A stretch of 42,027 nucleotides of DNA, taken from Nocardia carnea. GTDB lineage: Bacteria > Actinomycetota > Actinomycetes > Mycobacteriales > Mycobacteriaceae. Shown here piece by piece: positions 37,548 to 42,027 of the stretch. Within the stretch, counting starts at the first letter, position 1, and each line of letters begins with the position of its first letter. The DNA is taken from positions 1 to 42,027 of the forward strand of contig NZ_JARWPM010000121.1 of NCBI RefSeq assembly GCF_029869215.1. The letters run 5' to 3'. The notes beneath the pieces were generated by a model. That model was given only the letters and a program-made list of their open reading frames with translations, ran no database searches and was not told the DNA's origin. The position numbers were made by a program, and so were the translations under genes.

Positions 37548-37940
37548 TCATACCGCCGGATGCGACTCTCGGGTGGATCGGAACTCGTCTAGTAGGCGGA
37601 AAAAGGCATCCAACGCTGTCTCACCATCACTGAGGTGGTGTTCGATGGTGCCTGCCCACCCGAAGGGCGTCGACCATCCGTATTCGGATTTCAACCAGCG
37701 CGCGAACGGTCCGTCGCTCGAATGAAAATCGAATTCTTCGGCCACTGAGTGCACTTGCAGAGCCACCCAGTAGCCGTAGAAAATGCTCTGAAGGTCCTGC
37801 AATGAGCCGGCCCGCGCCCACATTCCCGGTCGCGGCCGGATGTTGTGATCGATGAGGTCGTATACGTCACGGCAATCCGCAACGTGCTTGACGATCGGTC
37901 GCCGGCCCTCGGTGGAGCTGCGTTCCGGGTGGTTGTTCAT
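37548..37940 (-). CDS. Conserved hypothetical protein
   Basis: This protein of about 130 aa has a well-conserved look: IRPRPGMWARAGSLQDL, YGYWVALQVH, FARWLKSEYGW and TALDAFFRLLDEFR. These patterns recall a family of uncharacterised actinomycete proteins that begin IRxRPGMF. I cannot name a function; some relatives may sit in polymorphic-toxin or immunity loci, but that is not shown here. ATG 37940 has no strong ribosome-binding site and other starts in the longer frame are possible. The surrounding DNA is less densely coding than the rest of the window. Confidence 0.65.
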   Translation of the reverse strand: MNNHPERSSTEGRRPIVKHVADCRDVYDLIDHNIRPRPGMWARAGSLQDLQSIFYGYWVALQVHSVAEEFDFHSSDGPFARWLKSEYGWSTPFGWAGTIEHHLSDGETALDAFFRLLDEFRSTRESHPAV

Positions 37941-38526
37941 CTCGATATGTTCGCAGACCGTGGTGGGCGGCATCGGGCGATCTGTGGTGGTGACGGCGGC
38001 CAGGCCCCACGAGCGGGTACCGGCGGATTCGTGTGCGACTGCGGGAGGTGAACCGGGTACGGCTCTCGTCGTGCCCACACTTCTCGGTTATCGAAAAGTC
38101 AGCAATCTCGGATCGGAGGCTGACGCCGCAGCGTGCGGCCGACGCACCGGCGCGCCGGGCGGCGAGGTACGAGCAAGACCGCTGCGCGCCGTAGTGCGGC
38201 GGCGCGCAGCGGCGGCGCCCGTGATTCTGTATGGCTGAATTCGGCAACCACTCACGGACAGTAGCCAGCACTGAGACTCCGACGTAGGACAGGTCTCGTG
38301 CTCACATACGAATGGCGCACCGAACTGGCCAGTTTGCTCGATGATGGGAGCGTCTGAAGGCTGGGAATCGGAAGGTGGCCGAGTTTCTGGATACGGCGCC
38401 GATGCTGTCGGTACCGAGCATCGGAATAACGGTGAGCGTCAGTGGAGAATCGGCGAGCGCCACCTAAGGACCTTGCTGCGCGTGCGACACTGGCCCCGCC
38501 GAGGATCCAAAGCATGGGAGGGCACA
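37941..38526. other. 586-bp region with no supported gene
   Basis: Several open frames exist on both strands, but none has family resemblance or a good start. It contains a perfect 13-bp-stem hairpin (38179-38212). From about 38290 to 38460 there are short broken frames that might be gene remnants. The ribosome-binding site of the ABM gene is at its right end (GGGAGGG). Confidence 0.5.
38179..38212. terminator. Perfect 13-bp hairpin, no U tract
   Basis: CCGCTGCGCGCCG (38179-38191) pairs fully with CGGCGCGCAGCGG (38200-38212) across an 8-nt loop. Neither side shows a T run, and no neighbouring stop codon is close. It could be a terminator or a structured RNA or protein site. Confidence 0.4.
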
Positions 38527-38835
38527 ATGTTCGCGCTCGTGGTCAGGTTCGACCTGAAAGATGCCGATGCCGCCGCAGGGTTCGATCAGCTGGTGGAGGA
38601 GACAGCGAAAGGAATCCGCGAGCTCGAACCCGGAACTCTCGTCTACGCCACCCACACCGTGTCGGACGCGCCGCTGTCGCGTGTGTTCTATGAGGTGTAT
38701 CGGGATCGTGAAGCGTTCGAGGAGCACGAACGGCAGCCGCACACTCGCCGATTCCTCGCCGAGCGCCCCAACTACGTCGAAGACTTCCGGGTCGAATTCC
38801 TGACCCCCGCTGCGGCGAAGGGCCTGCCCGGCTGA
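38527..38835 (+). CDS. Antibiotic biosynthesis monooxygenase (ABM) domain protein
   Basis: This 102-aa protein has a dimeric alpha-beta barrel of the ABM/quinol monooxygenase type. The opening strand FALVVRFDLK, then FDQLVEETAKGIRELEPGTLVYATH and VFYEVYRDREAFEEHERQPHTRRFL, match the family, including YEVYRDREAFEEH with its conserved His/Glu. Members are cofactor-free oxygenases acting on quinols or polyketide-like phenols, or are small accessory proteins. ATG 38527 has a strong Shine-Dalgarno (GGGAGGG); the longer upstream frame is rejected. It converges with the XRE/TPR regulator, with a 1-bp gap between stops. Confidence 0.88.
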   Translation: MFALVVRFDLKDADAAAGFDQLVEETAKGIRELEPGTLVYATHTVSDAPLSRVFYEVYRDREAFEEHERQPHTRRFLAERPNYVEDFRVEFLTPAAAKGLPG

Positions 38836-38836
38836 G

Positions 38837-40039
38837 TCACAGGCGTTCGGTGATGCCGCACCACACAGCGAACCCTGTCACCGTGTCCACTTTTCGGGCC
38901 TCCGCACGCGCCAGCGCCCGTACCGTCTCGTGCACCATCGGGTTGTAACGTGTCTGCGCCGGTGCGACTCGCCGTGCTTCCTGCAATGCCGTCAAGGACC
39001 GTGTGCGGTCCCCGTACAGCAACCAGGCGCGTGCCACGTCCATATGGTGATGTCCGACGCGCTCATTCGGTGCACCGGCCGGGATGACGAGCGACCGGGC
39101 TCGGGCCAGCGCTTCCGGCGCGTCCATCGCTTCCACGGCGAGAGCTACCGACCATATGCCCACATTCGTGGGCCCGAACGACAGCACCGGGTCCAGGTCA
39201 TCGCCGAGACGTTGCGCGGTCTCCCGTGCCTCCTCGAGGTGCGCATCGGCGGTGTCCTGTTTCCCGGCGCGGGAAGCGGCCAACCCGGATTGCAAGTGCA
39301 GGCCGCCCCACGCGATCAAGTCTTCCCGCTGCCCTGCGGACAATCGTGGTTCGATGCTCGTACGGCAGCGTTCCAGGAAACTCGCGGCGGCCGCCCAGTC
39401 GCCGCCCGAGGTGAGCATGGCAGCGCGCTGGAACTGCGCTGTCGCAGTCCACAGTGGGTTCCCGGCTTCTGTGGCAGCCCACGCCAGCCGGTCAACGGCT
39501 ACACCTGCAAGGTCCGCGTAGCCGAGCTTGTGGGCGAGACTATGCGACGAGTAGTACAGCTCGCACAGCATCACCAGCGCCCGGTCCCGGTCGTGGCCGC
39601 TGCTGCGGTGCGCGGCTGCGCGGACTTCTCCGAGTAGCGGCAGCAGTTCCTCGCTCAGCCGGTGGAATAAGGCATTGCGCCGGTAGGTGCAGATCCTTTC
39701 GACCGCCCCGGCGAGTTGCTGCAATGGCCGAACCTCACTGATGGCGGCGTTGTCGAGATCGAACGCCGCCAACTCTGTCCGCAAACCAGCGACCGCAGCG
39801 TGCACTTCGGTATCTGGGCCAGGTGCGGGTGTGAACGGTTGCCCGGTCAGCTCGGACACGCTGACCCGGAGCGCTTTCGCTACCGCACCGATGAAGCCCT
39901 GTGTGGCAGGAGCTCTTTTCTGCTCGACTGAGCGCACCAAACCGATCGAGACATTGGCCCGCTCCGCCAGTTGCCGTTGGGTGAGCCCAGCCAGTTTCCT
40001 CGCTTGGGCTACGCGTGTGGCCACCGCAGCATCGGTCAT
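38837..40039 (-). CDS. XRE-family regulator with TPR-like C-terminal domain
   Basis: This protein of about 400 aa has an N-terminal helix-turn-helix (about 5-65): VAQARKLAGLTQRQLAERANVSIGLVRSVEQ. About 300 residues of helical repeats follow (for example HLQSGLAASRAGKQDTADAHLEEARETAQRLG and ARAWLLYGDRTRSLTALQEARRVAP), typical of tetratricopeptide-bearing XRE regulators of actinomycetes. These often sense a small molecule or peptide through the repeat domain. ATG 40039 lacks a clear ribosome-binding site; GTG 40048 is an alternative. It is divergent from the twin small-protein genes and methyltransferase and probably controls them. Confidence 0.85.
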   Translation of the reverse strand: MTDAAVATRVAQARKLAGLTQRQLAERANVSIGLVRSVEQKRAPATQGFIGAVAKALRVSVSELTGQPFTPAPGPDTEVHAAVAGLRTELAAFDLDNAAISEVRPLQQLAGAVERICTYRRNALFHRLSEELLPLLGEVRAAAHRSSGHDRDRALVMLCELYYSSHSLAHKLGYADLAGVAVDRLAWAATEAGNPLWTATAQFQRAAMLTSGGDWAAAASFLERCRTSIEPRLSAGQREDLIAWGGLHLQSGLAASRAGKQDTADAHLEEARETAQRLGDDLDPVLSFGPTNVGIWSVALAVEAMDAPEALARARSLVIPAGAPNERVGHHHMDVARAWLLYGDRTRSLTALQEARRVAPAQTRYNPMVHETVRALARAEARKVDTVTGFAVWCGITERL

Positions 40040-40212
40040 TTTTGTCACGGTTTCAGTAGACCCCACCTGCGGTGCTGAAGGTACGAAATTCCTTCGCACT
40101 TCATAACGGCGGATTACGGGATGGTGGTTCTTGGTCGACCGGTGTCCAACTGGATCCGCCAGTTCAGGAGCCAGTTGGCCTCAACAACTCCCACTAGCCC
40201 GAGGTAACCCCG

Positions 40213-40476
40213 ATGCGCCAGGAGCTACCCGCCCTTCCGTCCAGACCCGCGCACAACCAGTCGATGGCCACGGCGTTACGGCTGTGGCATACCCGGAACT
40301 GGGCACGCCTCGAGCGCGTCGCCGCTGGCCTGCGCCGCCTTGACTACCCGCCGGCCTGCAAAGTCCTCGACCCCATACGCGGGCGGGCGCATGCCATTCA
40401 CCTCATGGCCGACCATGCGAAGCACGACTGCCCGAGGTTTCGACTCGCCTCTCAATACATCGAGGACCTGCAGTGA
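40213..40476 (+). CDS. Small His/Cys protein A (paralogue pair)
   Basis: This 87-aa protein is of unknown family. Its C-terminal half, LERVAAGLRRLD ... DPIRGRAHAIHLMADHAKHDC, aligns well with the next gene's product. The shared pattern is LxRxxAxLRxxD, DPIR, HAxHxMxxHxxHDC, Rxxx(A/M)Axx(H/Q)Y. H60, H63, H68, H71 and C73 could bind a metal ion. ATG 40213 follows GAGGT. Its stop overlaps the start of the next gene (GTGA). It lies opposite the XRE/TPR regulator. No signal peptide or membrane span is seen. Confidence 0.7.
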   Translation: MRQELPALPSRPAHNQSMATALRLWHTRNWARLERVAAGLRRLDYPPACKVLDPIRGRAHAIHLMADHAKHDCPRFRLASQYIEDLQ

Positions 40477-40700
40477 CCGCCGCCCTGGCCGAGCTCCGAC
40501 AACCGACGCAGTACCACGCGGGATTGTCGGTGCTACAGCGAATCTCGGCGGCGCTACGGGCCGTCGACTGTGGCGAATGCCGGTACCGCGACCCGATCCG
40601 CAGCCTGCCGCACGCCTACCACGTCATGCATCTGCACCGTGGGCACGACTGCGCCCGACTGGAGATGGCCGCCCATTACGCGAGGGGGACAGCGAGATGA
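40473..40700 (+). CDS. Small His/Cys protein B (paralogue pair)
   Basis: This 75-aa tandem paralogue of the preceding protein shares DPIR and HAxHxMxxHxxHDC (H47, H50, H55, H58, C60). It has two extra cysteines, C33 and C36 (DCGEC), making it an even better metal-site candidate. GTG 40473 overlaps the upstream stop and has GAGG nine bases before. Its own stop (40698-40700) overlaps an ATG at 40697 that has GAGGGGG upstream, hinting at the intended start of the methyltransferase. Confidence 0.7.
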   Translation: MTAALAELRQPTQYHAGLSVLQRISAALRAVDCGECRYRDPIRSLPHAYHVMHLHRGHDCARLEMAAHYARGTAR

Positions 40701-40709
40701 CCCGAAGCC

Positions 40710-41636
40710 GTGCAGGCGGCACGCGCCCCCGAAACCAACGGCCTCGACACCGAGCGGCCGAACCTCGCCCGGGTCTATCAGAACAGCCTCGGCGGGAAGG
40801 ACAACTACCCTGTCGATCGCAAGGCATGGGAGCAGATCAGCACTGTTACACCCCATCTGGGAAACCTGCACCGGATGAACCGGTCGTGGGCAGGCCGTGT
40901 TGTGCGGTCCGCCGCGCAGAACGCGGGTATCGACCAGTTCCTCGACCTCGGTGCCGGCCTGCCCGACTACCGCAATACCCACGACTTCGCGCAGGAAATG
41001 GACAGCACCGTGCGCGTCGTCTACGTCGACAGCGACCCGCTGTGCGTTGCGCATGGGCGAGCCTTGCTGGAACGCAACGACTGCGTCCATTACGTGCCGG
41101 GTGATCTCGCCGACCCCGAGCAGATCTGGGAGAAAAGCGAGGCCCGTGTCTACCTGGACCTGGACCGGCCGCTGTGCTTGCTGCTCAGCGGCGTGGTGCA
41201 CCACATCAGCGACGACCGGCGGCCGGGCAACATCATGGCCCACTACGCTCAACTGCTGCCCGCCGGCTCGTATATCGCGGTAAGCCACTATCTCGACCCC
41301 GGCCCCATGGTCCCTGCGCTGCACAGTTTGGCGCGGGACGTGGAGCAGGCGTTCCTCGATTCGCTGGGGACGGGCTGGTTCCGTACCCGAGCCCAGATCC
41401 TGGACCTGTTCGGTGGCCTCGAACTGGTGCCACCGGGGCTGGTGGGGCTGCAGGACTGGTGGCCCCTGGGTCCGAACCGGCAGCTGGAGCCGGCCGAGCA
41501 CTTGATGGTCGGAGGACTGGCGTACAAGGCGCGTAGCGGCGCCCGCTGTATGCCGTATGAGCAGGTCGGCGCGTCGTCCTGCGCGGCCGCATCGATGTCG
41601 TTGGTCACCCCATCGTCCTCACAGTGCTCGCCCTGA
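40710..41636 (+). CDS. SAV2177/DUF574-family SAM-dependent methyltransferase
   Basis: This protein of about 308 aa is in the actinomycete DUF574 family. PNLARVYQNSLGGKDNYPVDR is the family opening, with SAM motif I FLDLGAGLPDYRNTHDFAQ and the acidic VVYVDSDPL. VHHISDD, SHYLDPGP and FFGGLELVPPG-type segments follow. The GTG start at 40710 is only the longest open start in this frame. A better-placed ATG (40697) is one base out of frame, and removing one C from the run at 40726-40730 would join it smoothly. The C-terminal 30-35 residues after LMVGGLAYKA look unlike the family and may be a run-on. The methyl acceptor is unknown. The gene is the last of the three-gene unit. Confidence 0.85.
   Translation: MQAARAPETNGLDTERPNLARVYQNSLGGKDNYPVDRKAWEQISTVTPHLGNLHRMNRSWAGRVVRSAAQNAGIDQFLDLGAGLPDYRNTHDFAQEMDSTVRVVYVDSDPLCVAHGRALLERNDCVHYVPGDLADPEQIWEKSEARVYLDLDRPLCLLLSGVVHHISDDRRPGNIMAHYAQLLPAGSYIAVSHYLDPGPMVPALHSLARDVEQAFLDSLGTGWFRTRAQILDLFGGLELVPPGLVGLQDWWPLGPNRQLEPAEHLMVGGLAYKARSGARCMPYEQVGASSCAAASMSLVTPSSSQCSP

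Positions 41637-42027
<391 letters not shown>

Noticed and set aside
40340..41104. Plus-strand frame beginning before the small His/Cys protein B gene
   Set aside because: It crosses the second small gene and the methyltransferase in another frame. Only its short stretch at 40697-40730 is of interest, as the possible true methyltransferase start.

Overview
This window is high-GC actinobacterial DNA, most likely from Nocardia or a close mycolic-acid-producing relative. The inference rests on the gene families seen. There is an EspG-type ESX chaperone beside a PPE-like protein, an MmpL transporter, an antigen-85-like mycolyltransferase, a WS/DGAT-like acyltransferase and a mycothiol-type DinB/maleylpyruvate isomerase fold protein. 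There are also DUF397 and SAV2177/DUF574 proteins, and the block ffs, tRNA-Ser and an Rv3722c-like aspartate aminotransferase. No rRNA, CRISPR array, insertion sequence or clear prophage was seen.

Layout. 0.3-6 kb: an Rv3406-like alkylsulfatase dioxygenase, endonuclease IV, and two tandem PknB-type Ser/Thr kinases separated by a strong terminator-like hairpin. 6-11.6 kb: a ROK-family regulator diverging from a three-gene ESX cargo cluster (PE-like, PPE-like with a long Pro-rich tail, EspG). The control region between them carries four AATATT-centred dyad sites spaced exactly 24 bp apart. 11.6-15 kb: a HhH-GPD repair protein, a methyltransferase, the aspartate aminotransferase, SRP RNA and tRNA-Ser(GGA). 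15-20 kb: a membrane-anchored coiled-coil protein, the acyltransferase-like protein, a DUF397 protein, DUF309, glutamyl-queuosine tRNA(Asp) synthetase and an RDD protein. 20.6-23.4 kb: a 75-bp tandem hairpin repeat, a DUF4190 protein, and a convergent queuosine-precursor transporter and tRNA-guanine transglycosylase.

23.4-31 kb: a minus-strand run TetR > Rrf2 > ABC > ABC (heterodimeric exporter) diverges from an MmpL gene across a perfect 14-bp palindrome, probably the TetR operator. 31-37.4 kb: a mycothiol-dependent isomerase family protein, a small secreted beta/gamma-crystallin-like protein, a third kinase whose extracellular domain is homologous to that of the second, an overlapping Dcm-Vsr pair, and the mycolyltransferase. 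37.5-42 kb: an accessory-looking segment with a conserved hypothetical protein, an ABM monooxygenase, an XRE/TPR regulator, two tandem paralogous small His/Cys proteins, and a SAV2177-type methyltransferase whose 5' end may carry a one-base frameshift.

Three stretches of long G or C runs (about 6,030-6,126, 30,931-31,065 and 41,836-41,883) look like sequencing or assembly artefacts. Gene adjacency across them should not be trusted. All calls come from reading the sequence. Family names come from recognised motifs and remembered homologues, not from a search.
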